Under the pieces are notes generated by a model. That model made no database searches, had not been told where the DNA came from, and worked only from the letters and a program-made list of their open reading frames with translations. The translations under genes and the position numbers were made by a program. Positions 30,908 to 41,747 of a DNA stretch of 64,000 bases are shown in pieces. The first letter of the stretch is position 1. The number at the start of each line of letters is the position of its first letter. The stretch lies in the NCBI GenBank assembly GCA_030998225.1, contig JAPYXD010000412.1, forward strand, positions 1 to 64,000. Reading direction: 5' to 3'. Source of the DNA: Diplolepis rosae. Its lineage: Eukaryota; Arthropoda; Insecta; Hymenoptera; Diplolepididae.

Positions 30908-31492
30908 ATGTTCATCATTAATACTCAACCACCTAAGGGAGAGATATACCCCGCTACCCTCCATCCAAAAGGGGAGATAGAAAACCTACGGTTCGCTAAG
31001 GGGCAGCTAGAGGAGCTGACGACAGAGTACAGTTTTACCAAGCCGAAATATACCTTAGAGGAAACCGCGGAATCCGATAACGCCAAAAAATTCATCGTTA
31101 GATGCGAAGTAGAGGACCGCAGACGCGAAATTAAATTTAGTACCGTAAGCAACGGGGAAGGTAGAATACGTAGCGCAGAACACGAGGCCGCGAGAAAAAT
31201 GTTAACGACCCTTGAAAAATTGTATTTTTTTAACGAAGAGAAAAATACCTGTAATATTATGGACGAACAGTATGTAATTTGTTTGGACAACCTCACGATT
31301 TCATTAATCAAATTGTACAAATGGGAAAACTGCTGCGAGTACTGTTATTTAAGGGGCCACACTATGACAAATTGTAAAAAACAAATTAAGAAGAACAAGC
31401 GGCTTCTCGACGAACAGGAGCCAAAAGAAGAAGACTTCTGGGGCCCTCCGCAAGGGGACGAAAATACAAATTTAATCTATCTCACGCCCTAG
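30908..31492 (+). CDS. element 1 ORF3: dsRNA-binding-like domain plus CCHC knuckle
   Basis: This intact 194-codon frame lies at the position where env sits in related elements. Residues about 33-105 fit a double-stranded RNA-binding domain: first helix LEELTTEYSF, then KPKYTLEE, strand KFIVRCEVED, GEGR, and last helix SAEHEAARKMLTTLEKL. The usual Lys-Lys-x-x-Lys before the last helix is replaced by RIRSAEH. Residues 143-156 form a CCHC zinc knuckle (CEYCYLRGHTMTNC). The end is charged (KKQIKKNK, then an acidic stretch). No signal peptide or membrane segment is seen, so it is not an envelope. The start follows a splice acceptor. Gag of this element lacks a zinc knuckle, so ORF3 could supply RNA binding; suppressing RNA silencing is another possibility. 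Both are inference. Confidence 0.7.
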   Translation: MFIINTQPPKGEIYPATLHPKGEIENLRFAKGQLEELTTEYSFTKPKYTLEETAESDNAKKFIVRCEVEDRRREIKFSTVSNGEGRIRSAEHEAARKMLTTLEKLYFFNEEKNTCNIMDEQYVICLDNLTISLIKLYKWENCCEYCYLRGHTMTNCKKQIKKNKRLLDEQEPKEEDFWGPPQGDENTNLIYLTP

Positions 31493-31523
31493 AGAAGTCT
31501 CCCTTCGACCTAAAAATTATAAT

Positions 31524-31540
31524 AAAAAAAAGGGGGAGAA
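31524..31540 (+). promoter_or_regulatory. polypurine tract of element 1
   Basis: AAAAAAAAGGGGGAGAA lies about 30 bases after the ORF3 stop and is the expected plus-strand primer for reverse transcription just upstream of the 3' LTR. Confidence 0.7.
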
Positions 31541-32714
31541 ATAAATAAATAATAATATTTTGCTAGGCTACCCTTATTATGCATCGGTATATGTTCATAG
31601 CTACACAATATCGCTATTAATACTATTATATAATATTATTGGTATATATCATTGTTATTATTACATATAATTTCGTTATATATCATTATTAACATAATAC
31701 ACACATATTATTAATATCGTTATATATTATAATATCACTATTATATTAAATACTCATTGCTATCATATGTATTGATTGACATCCAATATCATGTGAACAT
31801 ACAAAATCTTGTAAAAGAAAATAGAGAAAGTTTTAATGAAAATTCTTCTATCAATAATTCAACCTCAAGAAAACCTATATTATCTTATATTATTTGTAAT
31901 GTTACTACTTTTATATTTGAATTTCACTTGAATCTTACTTTAATAACTACATATACCACATTTATATTTTTGTTATTTTTTAACTGATCCTGATTTCACG
32001 AAAGTAAGCTAACCTTATTATTAATAATAACAACAATAATATACCTCACACAAGGAATAATCCGCAAAAACTGTAAAACCTGTAATAATAAAAATTTAAG
32101 TACAAAAGAAAACCAAGAGGAAGTAGAACTACAACCCCTTTCGGTAGATAACCAAGCAAACACAGAAGAAATTCACCCCCAATGAAGAGTATTAACAATT
32201 CCAACAACAAATTTTAGAATTGCATAAACAAATGCAAGTCGTTGAGGACAACGACACTTTTAAGGAGGGAGGATGAGTACCCAAGTAGACAAAATTTTTG
32301 CCAAAAATCATAATAAATTACCATACATCATTACGGACACCATAATAAAAATATAATAATTGAGCACAATACCTAAAGACAGCTCTAATTAACTAATAAT
32401 TGAAGCAACAGAGGAAAAAGAAGAAGGATCACAGAAAGTACGAGGAGTTTAGCTGTAGCAAGCTAATGAACTACTTCCACTTGAGAAAGATATTAATCAC
32501 ACCCACCGAGAGCAACCATAATGAATTATAATTCAATCATATAAAGAAATGCCATGTGATACCATACAGAACGCAGCGTATCACCAGCAGTGGAGACTCC
32601 CGACAACATGACCAGAGCGTAACTCGAACCGGCCAGCGATAAGAAGATCCGCGGTCGCCTGGAATGAATCATATACACTAAGCAATTCTCCTGTACCTAT
32701 ATGAATGCCTATTA

Positions 32715-33639
32715 AAGGGTTTTCCAATAGGGACATAACAATTTCGTATCTTTATATGAACGCAACCTTAAACTTTTTTAATGAACTGTCAATGTCAAAA
32801 CGTTAGTCAAAGTCAACATTTTCATGATGGTAAAGTTCACGATCCAGCAACGTTTGGAAATTATTGAAAATTACTACCGAAATTCTGAGTCGGTGGTCGC
32901 AACTTTAAGAGCGCTTACTCCAATTTTCGGCCGTAATAATCGTCCCACCCGACAGGCTGTGCGTGCTATAGTGGATAAATTCGAGCCAAATTTACACTAT
33001 TGGACGTTCCGGTGCCAAAAAGACGTCGTATTGCTCGAAGCGAAGAAATAATCGCAGCCTTAAGTGCATCGATTCAAAATGAGCCAAATCAGTCGTTTCC
33101 ACGTCGTTCTCAAGAATTGGGCATCGCTCAAACGACACTGTGGCGTATTATGCGAAAAGATCTTGGCCTACATGCTTTCAAGATTAAATTGACTCAAAAA
33201 CTAAAGCCACTTGATCATTTGAAATGCCGAACAATCGATTTATTGAAAGGCAAATTCGGTGAACGTGTTATGTCGAAAAATGGTCCGGTCGAATGGCCGC
33301 CTCGTTCATGCGATTTAACGCTATTGGATTTCTTTTCATGGGGCCATATCAAGTCACTGGTCTATGCCAACAAGCCAGCAACTTTAGACGACCTCAAAGA
33401 CAACATCCAACGCGAAATTGCCAACGTTCCGGTCGAAATGTGTGCTAGAGTGGTGGAAAATTGGGTCCAAAGAATTGACCGCTGTAAACGGGCTCGTGGT
33501 GGTCATATGACCGATATCGAATTTCATTCATAAAATGTAATGCTTGCACTACACCCATAATAAATTTGAACTCAATATCTCAAATATTTCTGTGCTTTAT
33601 TCATAGATAAAATTGTTATGCCCCTATTGGAAAACCCTT
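32715..33639 (+). mobile_element. mariner-superfamily element (DUF4817 type), deleted
   Basis: The ends AAGGGTTTTCCAATAGGGAC at 32715 and the reverse complement ending ..CCCTT at 33639 are flanked by TA (32713-32714 and 33640-33641). The repeats extend about 30 bases (to ATAACAATTT). At 925 bp it is shorter than an autonomous element because of an internal deletion. Confidence 0.9.
32824..33533 (+). pseudogene. DUF4817/DDE_3-type transposase, catalytic core deleted
   Basis: The N-terminal part (32824-32990) is a helix-turn-helix of the DUF4817 type (KFTIQQRLEIIENYY, RPTRQAVRAIV). After a frameshift near 33000 the second part reads RRSQELGIAQTTLWRIMRKD and LTQKLKPLDHLKC. It then passes straight to TIDLLKGKFGERV, so about 100 codons with the first two catalytic Asp are missing. 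The third box remains (WPPRSCDLTLLDFFSWG). It ends at 33531-33533. It cannot transpose by itself but keeps both terminal repeats. Confidence 0.88.
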
Positions 33640-34035
33640 TACAAGTTCATTATTAGACTTGCTAAAAATTCATATTGCAACAGGCCTTACACCAATATAT
33701 GCACCGACAAGATGGCTATCATTATTAAAAACTGAATGGCAGCCCCGTAACAATGGCCACCTAATATAAAAGCATTGTTGGACAAACAACTACTATGGAG
33801 GCACGAATGAGACACATAGGTATGCAGAACAGCGAGCTCCACATACGGTATGTTATCCGGTCAGAAAATTTCAAACGGACAATCAAATTCGGGAGATTCC
33901 ATTAGCAATAATTGAATAATAATCACGAAGAATAAAAATTTACATTGCTACATATCCATAAACCTTTAATTATGTGAATCAATCAGAATTGAGCCACATA
34001 ACTAAGGGTTTCTCAGAACTATAATGGCACATATC

Positions 34036-34738
34036 CAGAGCTGGGTAACTATTTCAAATGAATCCATTTCAAATACCTATTTTAAATGCAAAATGCCATT
34101 TTCCATTTTGTATTTTAAATAGGAAGAAGAAAAGCATTTTGCATTTTCCATTTTAAATAGGTTCTCAACCTGTTTTCAACTTAAAATACTATTTTCTAGT
34201 TTTTTTTTGGTTCTGACCTGGGCAAATAAAAGCACATGCTGACTTCCCACCGGAGAAATGCTGCCATTGGTCAAAATTTGGGGCGCGATTTAAAATCGAA
34301 TTAATTTAATTCGATATTGAATCGCGCGCCAGTTTACAGCCGATGGCAGAATTTCTCTAGCGGGAAGCCAACACGCGCTGCTCGCGCAGGCAGCCATTTT
34401 TCGAAACACTGATTTCATTTTACTATTTAGTTATGCAGGCGTGATTTTGCGCCTAAAAAGAAGATGCATGGGGGACGCAATATTCGAGAAGCAATTGCTA
34501 CTTAAAGCAAATGAACACATCCGCAAAGAATAATAAATATTCTTGATGTAATTTTTTGTATTATTTAAAATACATTTTGCATTTTGTACTAACCTATTTC
34601 AAATATACATTTTGCAGTTTTCATTTTAAATAGAAAATAGGAAACCATTTTCTATTTTGAATTTTAAATGGGTTTTGCGAAACTACTTTGCATTTTACAT
34701 TTTAAATACTTTTCGAGAACAATTTTTGCCCAGCTCTG
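34036..34738. mobile_element. hAT MITE with 8-bp target duplication
   Basis: The termini are CAGAGCTGGGTAA at 34036 and TTGCCCAGCTCTG at 34738, the standard hAT pattern. A perfect 8-base duplication CACATATC flanks it (34028-34035 and 34739-34746). Subterminal parts are rich in TATTTTAAAT/ATTTTGCATTTT motifs. The centre holds a palindrome-like stretch (ATCGAATTAATTTAATTCGAT near 34296). There is no coding capacity. Confidence 0.95.
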
Positions 34739-34961
34739 CACATATCTCCATTGATACCACCGTACCAAAACTAACGGTGACAATGTTTCAATTAATTAAT
34801 AAATCAACTATCTAATAGGATAACGCCAACTTTTGCTTTAAAAACGGCAATTAATAAAGCCATTTATTGGAGAAATCGGGTAACGCAAAACTCAACCCCG
34901 AATTCTCAAGTATAATTTAACCGATCTGGCCAATGAATGTGCTTGTGTCGGTTCACCTAAC

Positions 34962-36064
34962 TGTTACGAGCGGCTAAAAATTGATAAAAATAAAATAAAA
35001 TAACTTCTTTCTCAATTAGGACGATTGAGAGGGGTCATTAGGGGGGAAGATACCTCTAGAAAAATCGAATTTTTTTAATATTAAAAATCAAAACATAAAA
35101 TATACATCCTGTCCCGAAATGTCTTAATGAGAATTTGTAGACCTCATTCAGGCAAACAATTTTCCATCCAAACGTTTTTTTGTATCTCACATATCTTGTC
35201 TAAAAAATGGAATTTTTGAATTTTAATCGTATTTTTTGGAATTGAAACGAAAAATATATGTTTTATCAGAAACTGTGTGAGATAAAATTTGCAGATCTTT
35301 TTAAAACAAACAACTTTGTATTCTTACGTTTTTTTCGTATTTCGCATATTATTGTTAAAAAATTGAATTTTGGATTTTCAATAGTTTGTTTTTTAATTAA
35401 AAAGAAAAATATGCATCTTATGAAAAAATGTTACAATTCAAATTTGTAGTACTTTATGTAGAAAATAATATTGTATCATAACGTTTTTTCGTACCTCGTA
35501 TAATTTAACTGGAAAATGGAATTTTGATATTGACTTTTTTCGAATTTGAATATGCTGTAACATTTCTAATTTTTATTTAATCAAAAAATGTTATTAGGAT
35601 AATTTGTAGAGATTTATGAGCACTATCAAAAACCAGTATTGAAATTTTTGATTTTTTTAAAAAGTTATTTTAAAAAACACAAAAGTAGTGCTCAATCCCT
35701 CAATTTTAATTCGATGTGGCTGGTTAACGAACTTGTCCTTACTTCTTCGTCTCCGATAAAGTGTACCAAAGCTCAATTCAATCTGATAATTCTATCAAGA
35801 TTTATGCCGCACACGACCTACTACAGACAGACACAGACAGACACTTTCGTAAAAACCATTTTTTCTGACTCAGGGGGTCTCAAAACGTAAAGATTTGATG
35901 AAAATTTCGAAAGTCATTTTTGACATAAAACCAATACCTTCTCATCCATGATGAGAATGTAAAAAAAGACACATTCGTGTCTTACGGTTTGTGTAGTCTC
36001 CACGTATGCAAATAAAAAATAATTAATTTCATTTTTAATCATTTTTGCTGGGTCGTACGTAACA
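34962..36064 (+). repeat. LTR (1103 bp) of another retrotransposon
   Basis: It begins TGTTACGAGCGGC and ends ..GGTCGTACGTAACA, TG..CA termini with the TGTTACG/CGTAACA form seen in many gypsy LTRs. A tRNA primer site follows at 36071. Inside are about three diverged 150-base tandem units between about 35110 and 35560 (shared ..ACGTTTTTTCGTAT.TC.CATAT). A GACAGACACAGACAGACAC microsatellite lies near 35824. Confidence 0.75.
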
Positions 36065-36070
36065 AACTGT

Positions 36071-36088
36071 TGGTGGCAGCGGTGGGAT
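36071..36088 (+). promoter_or_regulatory. primer-binding site, tRNA-Leu type
   Basis: TGGTGGCAGCGGTGGGAT is the reverse complement of ATCCCACCGCTGCCACCA, the 3' end (with CCA) of a common eukaryotic tRNA-Leu. It lies six bases after the LTR end, as expected for minus-strand DNA priming. Confidence 0.85.
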
Positions 36089-38402
36089 ATCGGTCTTTCC
36101 AGCTATTCTCCACCGGCTACGTTTACTAGTAACCTTCTGTTACTAGCGAACATTTTTCTATTTCCAAAATTTTCTTTGTCAGCTTTAATATATCCTCAAG
36201 CTTGGTTAATCTGAAAACAAAAACAAAAACAAAAAAATCAGTTGTGCTTCATTCGGATCTTCTTTAAATAATTGTGTTGAGTCTCGTGATTTAGTGGTAA
36301 TTGATCTACTTAATTTTATTTATTTATACTACTCCAGAAAAGTTGTATAAATCAAATCCACGTAAGCTATGAATTATGCTAAAGGGATTGATTTAACGTT
36401 TTGACTGGCAGGCTATTAATCTTGCTAACTAGTCAAGACCTTTGACTATCTAAAACAATTTGAAACAATCAACTCGTAGAATTAATTTCAAAATTTCACG
36501 AATTGTTCTCAAAAATTTTATTCTTAAACAGATAAGAAATAATAAAATTAAAAACAGTTAAAGTAAACCTATTAGAAATTCTCAAGGATTAATCATAAAG
36601 CTAACTTGAGTAGCTTACCCAAATAGCAATTGATTGACCCAACGATCGGTACGTTTTGATTGAGTAAATTGAATTTAGGGAATAGCGAGGTAAGATTGTA
36701 CAGTCATAAAGAAGACATTCACAAGCGACGTTTTCGGTTCTCCATAAATAGGCAATAGGTGCCCAATTATGTCGCAACTGAATGTATCATTTATTGCCCT
36801 CTCTTGGCGTCGCATCTTATGGCAATCAATGCCCAATTCTCTAATGAAATTCGATTGATTCGATAAGGAGTTCCTATTGACTTTTTCTGAGATTATTTTT
36901 CTTCGAATGACGAACAATAGTTAAAGCTCAATCATGGCACAATTCTCATCGATGGTGGCGATTACAATGAGTACATGCAGTTATTGGCAAATCTATTGTG
37001 ATTACCTATACCATGCAGAGAATTCGTCATTTATGCGACAATTGATGACGGATAGAATAGCTTTCGTTAAATAGTATTTTCTTTGCGTAAAGTGAAGTCC
37101 AACGCAATACGATGAATTAGTCATCATATATTATTTATTTAAATGACTTGAGTTCGTTATCATTCACAAAAAAATAAAATTTTTCTGAAGAGATTGTATA
37201 AAATCGTTTTTTAAATAAACCAACTCTTTGCCAACGCATACATGACAAGAAAAATTGTCATTGTGAGAATCAACTCTTCATTGTTTATACATTTTGGTAA
37301 GTTGTACGAATTGTAATTGTCACGATTTCTATTCTTAAAAATTCCTTCACTTTTTCTCTGTATTTATGCAAAAGTTGAGGACGAAGATATTTCAATATAG
37401 CTTTTTTTCCATTGTCACACCATTTTTTAAGGGTGCAAACATCGATGACGATCGATGACAATTGCTTCGATACAATTTTTTCACATAAAATCTTGTTTGG
37501 TTAGGTTATGATGAAACTAGATGATCTAAATTAGTAAATTAATTCACGAATAGAATTGATCAATAATGGGTGATATATTGCATCAATGAATGACCGATAA
37601 TACCCAATTTATTGCCCATTTATGACTGATCTATTGAGCAGTTTGCTCTTCTTTTTAGTACGTCACATAATGATCCAATACAAGGGCATTCAAAATCGAG
37701 AAAATAATCTCCCAAAAACATCAACAACATCTCACAATTAAAGCCCCATAAGTCGTGTGCTTTAAAGGACATCCATGATTCAGCCATAAATGTCCTGTTA
37801 TTCAGTCGCATCTTACGTCATTTATTGCCCAAGACAACTGAATTCAATTCCCCGCAATTCTACAATTGTTGCTCTAACTTTGTTTTTTGGGTTAATTAAT
37901 AACAATTGATTTGTTCAATTGAAAATAAAATATATATCAATATAAATTTGAATCTCGATAATTAAATATTTAATATATTCTTAATAAAAGTATATATTTG
38001 GATATTTAGGTGTTACTGCTTCCAGAGAATTGTAAAAATTGAACCCAGGCAGCTACGAGTTGTGCTGAGTGGGTCAATTTATAAGTCTTGGTTCTTCAGG
38101 CTAGAAATCGTGCCGATAAGCCAGGACTTTAAGTTTTTCTGAAGTGGATGTTTCAAATTTATTTAATTATTTTTATCTATTTGTTTTATATTATACCAAG
38201 GCTTAAATTTTGCTGATAAAATAAAAAGGAAGAAAAAGAGACAATAGAATTGATTTATCAGTCAATAGGCTAGTTTAACCTAGGCAAGCTTAAGGATCTA
38301 CTTTACTCATATTAATTTTATGAGTGCATTTCAGTGAGATATTTCGGAATCTAAATACGCTGAATATACGTATAAAAATAAAGGTGTTATCCATACATAT
38401 AA
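36089..38402 (+). other. retrotransposon leader, AT-rich, with diverged repeats
   Basis: No gene is recognised in these 2.3 kb. A block at about 36335-36455 recurs, diverged, at about 38010-38135 (shared pattern CTCCAGA.AA.TTGTA.AAAT and GGCAGGCTA/GGCTAGAA). A run of ACAAAA units lies near 36213. Several TGCCCAATT-like words occur between 36750 and 37830. It could be the long leader of the LTR element starting at 34962. Confidence 0.45.
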
Positions 38403-38720
38403 ATGTCTCACGTGCCGGTCCCTATTATCAAAAAGAAAGCAATTACGCACCGATCGGGAAGGAGATTTCGTGAACGTAAATATAGAGCTTTATTCCAAGA
38501 AACTGTGAGACAATTTCTCTAGAATAAAATCATTACACATAATACAGCCAAGTTCATTACTCCCGAAGGATACGTGATCGACCTTCCTATTGAAATACAG
38601 TTTGTGATCCATCCCCTAGAACAACAAGACCAAAAAATTAGGGAACTGACGAATTCAGACGATTCTCGACGTTTTTTGGCCGTGTTCTCGACAAAACAGA
38701 AAAGGAAATTAGAGAATTGA
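38403..38720 (+). pseudogene. unknown ORF with one in-frame stop
   Basis: The ATG at 38403 opens 105 codons with one TAG (38520-38522) and a final TGA at 38718. The first part is strongly basic (KKKAITHRSGRRFRERK); the second reads TPEGYVIDLPIEIQFVIHPLE. After the stop the sequence to about 38840 encodes an acidic stretch (DLVDIDTDSDAETIVPSE). Its place downstream of an LTR, primer site and leader suggests the start of a gag-like gene, but I recognise no family. Confidence 0.35.
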
Positions 38721-38849
38721 CACGCAGCCGACACAAAGTCTTAACAGGTAGACCTTGTAGACATAGACACCGACTCAGACGCGGAAACAATAGTTCCGAG
38801 CGAAAAGGAATCTGAAACCGAGGTAGTCGTTCTCAGTGATTGAGCATAA

Positions 38850-40655
38850 AACTAACATCAATATATCCGTAAACAACGACATATAAATGCCATCGATAAA
38901 AGTATTGCTAAGAATATCACTTTATCAAATAAATTTCTACAGAAAAATAAAGACATTTTTGTTACTAAAGCTGATAAAAGTAACATCACGGTTCTCATGA
39001 ATCATAGTGATTGCATTGCAAAAATGGAAATTTTACTTAATGACATAAATAATTATAGACTAATCAATGATGATCCTACCCTCAAACTCAAGAAACTTAC
39101 ACAAAAGATACTTAATGATTGGAGGCAAAAAGGATATTTGGGTAAAGATGTAAAAAAACATGAAATTAATAATGATAACACTAACTAAGCTAGAGCTTAT
39201 GGCCTCCCTAAAATACACAAAGAAAATTATCCTCTCAGGATTATAGTTTCTGATATTAATTCCCCCATTTGCATATTATCAAAATATCTCAAAACGATAA
39301 TTACCAAATCCTTACCGACACCTAATTCTAACATTAAAAATCCGTGGGAGTTCAAATAGAAAATTGAAAAATGTAATATTTCATCGAATTATGTGCTACT
39401 TTCCCTTGATGTTACTTCTCTTTTTACTAATATTCCTAATGAGTTGGTCCTGATAGGCCTTGAAAAAAGATGGGAACTAATTAAAAACAATACGAATATT
39501 CCAAAAAAATCATTTTTAAATGCAGTTGAATTTATTCTTAATTCCACTTTTTTCAAATTTAATAATAAGTTCTATAATCAAGTCTCTGGCACTCCCATGG
39601 GTTCTTCTATCTCTCCTATTATAGCCGATTTGGTAATGGTGGATTTGGAAACAGAAATTTTAGGTTCTTTTGACTTCTTGATTCCTTGGTATTTTAGATA
39701 GGTGGATGACACAATACTGTGCGTCCCTAAGGATAAAGTAGACCTTGTTTTGTGTAAATTTAACTCTTATAATCCGAGACTCCAATTTACTTATGAAATT
39801 GAGTCTAATAATGCCTTGAGCTTTCTAGATATTAAATTGATAAGAGTCAACAATGAACATATTATGACCAATTGGTATAGAAAAAATACTTATTCTGGTA
39901 GGTTTTTAAATTTGTTGTCTTGCCACCCTTTCAACCAGAAAATCGCAGTTATTAAAAATTTGACGGATCGAGCCATCCTTTTGTCTCATCAATCCTTCCA
40001 TGAAGAAAACCTTATATTAATTAAACAATTATTAATGTTGAATAATTATCCTATTAACCTCATCAATAAACAAATAGCTAAAAGAATCACATATCTAAAT
40101 AATAACAGAGACAGTAACTTATCTAATAACAAAAAACTTGATAGCAATAATAAATATATTACTATCCCTTATTTTGGCCAAATATCACATAAAATAAAAA
40201 GAATTCTTAAGTCTTATGATATTACAACCTCCTTCAGAAATAATTGTTCCCTTAAACAATTTATTAAATTAGGTAAAGATGCCTTAAACAACTGTGACCA
40301 AAGTAACCTTGTTTACAAAATTAACTGCGATAATTGTGGTAAAAGTTATGTGGGACAGACAAAAAGATTGCTTAAAATTAGATGTAATGAACACATAAAT
40401 AACATTAAACTGAATTCTAAATACCACAATATAATCACTAAGCATATTATAGAGAACCGTGACCACAATTTTAACTGGGAAAAAATCAAAATAATCCATA
40501 AAGAAAATAACCTTTCAAAAAGATTGATTGCGGAAATGATTTTTATAAAAAAAGAAAAGAACAATAGTCTAAATAAAATAATTGACTGTGACAATCTTAA
40601 CGAATCATATTTCCCTCTCATCTCAGACATTTCTAATTACAAATTTTCTTACTAG
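38850..40655 (+). pseudogene. Penelope-like element: RT plus GIY-YIG endonuclease
   Basis: A single frame (38850 to TAG near 40654) encodes a Penelope-type protein. The RT has KSIAKNITLSNKF, then TKADKSNITVLMN, AYGLPKIHKENYPLR, SLDVTSLFTNIPNELV, GTPMGSSISPIIADLV and VDDTILCVPK. The C-terminal GIY-YIG endonuclease has LVYKINCDNCGKSYVGQTKR and IRCNEHINNIK. Only three in-frame stops break it: 39186-39188, about 39358-39360, and 39699-39701, which replaces the Tyr of the catalytic Y-V-D-D. There are no frameshifts. The start codon and 5' end are unclear. Confidence 0.92.
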
Positions 40656-41486
40656 GCGAACTTTGATTGTTCATACGATAGTGGTGTCCCCCCCCCCCCT
40701 TTTCTTCCTAATTTATTAATTCCAATGTTCTTGCTTTGCTCGGTTTACTTATTAACTACAGTGTGATGGTCTTTCCTAAAGGCGGGAGATGCTTAACATC
40801 TTGCTCTCCCCACCTTCTTCTTCCTTTTCTCTGAATTGTTTTTTAACTCCATGTTTTGTTGCCAGAATAAAATTCAGTTTTTGTTAGGAATGATGGGATC
40901 GAAGTTGCTAATTTTGATATTCCCATACATATTTTACGTATTATAAACAACGATTTATAACTTGTGATCAGTTAAGTTTTATCAGCATTGACTAGCCTTA
41001 TTACTTTGACAATGGTGTTGTACTATATTGGTTTTGATTTTACTTAATGTGTTTTCAAATCTACATACTAAGGTAATCCATTTTCTCTATTTTAATTTTT
41101 AATAGCTCTGCCTAAAATTGTTTATTCATAAGTCTTTTTTGTCCTTATCTTAAATTATTGTATTATTTATTTTATTCTGTATTTATGTAATTTCTAATTA
41201 TTAATATTAATAATGTAGGCCCTGAAGAGGAAGACGGTGTTTTGTCTACGAAACGTTGGCCATTTAATAATAAACTTTGACTTCTACTTAGTCCAGCTCG
41301 GTCATTTTCCTTACATATATATTTTTTTATTCCAATTTTAGTAGTGAATCGTACAACTAATGTCTTTTGAGATAATAAAGTAATATCACACGTAATTTCT
41401 GTAAATAAATTAATGTGTATATTAATATTGTAGTGATCAAATTTAATTTTTTTTTACCACCATATATTTATAAATAAAGCGCCGGA
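40656..41486 (+). other. 3' region of Penelope-like element
   Basis: This is non-coding sequence after the endonuclease, with a run of 13 C near 40688-40700 and a conserved-looking motif at 41218-41262 (annotated separately). The A/T-rich end passes into unrelated sequence at about 41340. The right end of the element is not fixed. Confidence 0.5.
41218..41262 (+). ncRNA. possible degenerate hammerhead ribozyme motif
   Basis: The sequence has CTGAAGA (fits the hammerhead core CUGANGA), a possible stem with AGAC/GTCT, then CGAAACG (the GAAA core), with GGCC at both ends. Penelope-like elements are known to carry hammerhead motifs in their terminal repeats. The stem II pairing is imperfect, and I cannot place a clear cleavage site, so this is a weak call. 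Confidence 0.3.
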
Positions 41487-41747
41487 ATGCCAAACTCTCA
41501 TTGCATGCAAGACCAAAACCAACCCGGCGTTGAAAAACATGATTTTAAAAAACAACAAAATTCTCAAGACAATATCGTAGATCAACAATTGCTGACTCAA
41601 ACACATATTTTAGATCCGCTTGACCTGTTTCGACCTAACAAACCGCTCAAACGTTTGTATCTTCAATCTCCTACAAGTCAAAAACACGTGCCCACTAATA
41701 TGACTGCCCTGGACGAGTTTTTAGAGAAAAGGAAAAGTTTGTGTTAG
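41487..41747 (+). CDS. hypothetical 86-codon ORF
   Basis: This short polar frame is rich in Gln, Asn, Lys and Pro (MPNSHCMQDQNQPGVEKHD to a final EFLEKRKSLC). A TATA-like TATTTATAAATAAAG lies 20 bases upstream. It has no family features I recognise. It could be a chance frame or a remnant of the 5' region of element 2. Confidence 0.25.
   Translation: MPNSHCMQDQNQPGVEKHDFKKQQNSQDNIVDQQLLTQTHILDPLDLFRPNKPLKRLYLQSPTSQKHVPTNMTALDEFLEKRKSLC

Larger units (their letters stand above)
25945..34961 (+). mobile_element. gypsy element 1 (errantivirus-like) with ORF3, 5' LTR not identified
   Basis: The order is gag, protease, RT, RNase H, long acidic linker, integrase with an N-terminal extension, ORF3, polypurine tract, 3' LTR. 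Gene order and the NYVHFLS-type extension match element 2, which carries an envelope fragment, so both belong to the errantivirus-like part of Ty3/gypsy. The 3' LTR is interrupted by a mariner relative and a hAT MITE. The 5' LTR and primer site are not recognised. Apart from ORF3, every gene is broken. Confidence 0.8.
31542..34961 (+). repeat. element 1 3' LTR region with nested insertions
   Basis: Sequence after the polypurine tract is non-coding and AT-rich, with ATAT/ATTATT-rich stretches to about 31750. It is interrupted by the mariner relative (32715-33639) and the hAT MITE (34036-34738). A promoter candidate TAATATAAAAGC lies at about 33765-33777. The right edge is uncertain; another LTR starts at 34962. 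No 5' copy was found for comparison, so the LTR assignment rests on position and the promoter. Confidence 0.45.

Noticed and set aside
30925..31320. Minus-strand 131-codon frame opposite ORF3
   Set aside because: It lies antisense to the dsRBD-like ORF and has no recognisable motif; treated as a shadow frame.
30908..31492. ORF3 of element 1 as an envelope gene
   Set aside because: No signal peptide, transmembrane segment or fusion-peptide-like stretch; the CCHC knuckle and dsRBD-like pattern point to an intracellular RNA-binding protein.
35639..35890. 83-codon frame in the LTR at 35 kb
   Set aside because: It runs through the GACAGACA microsatellite and LTR sequence and has no protein features.
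36071..36088. tRNA-like sequence
   Set aside because: Only the last 18 bases of a tRNA-Leu are matched, in reverse complement and beside an LTR end; it is a primer-binding site, not a tRNA gene. The same holds for the tRNA-Gly match at 59473.
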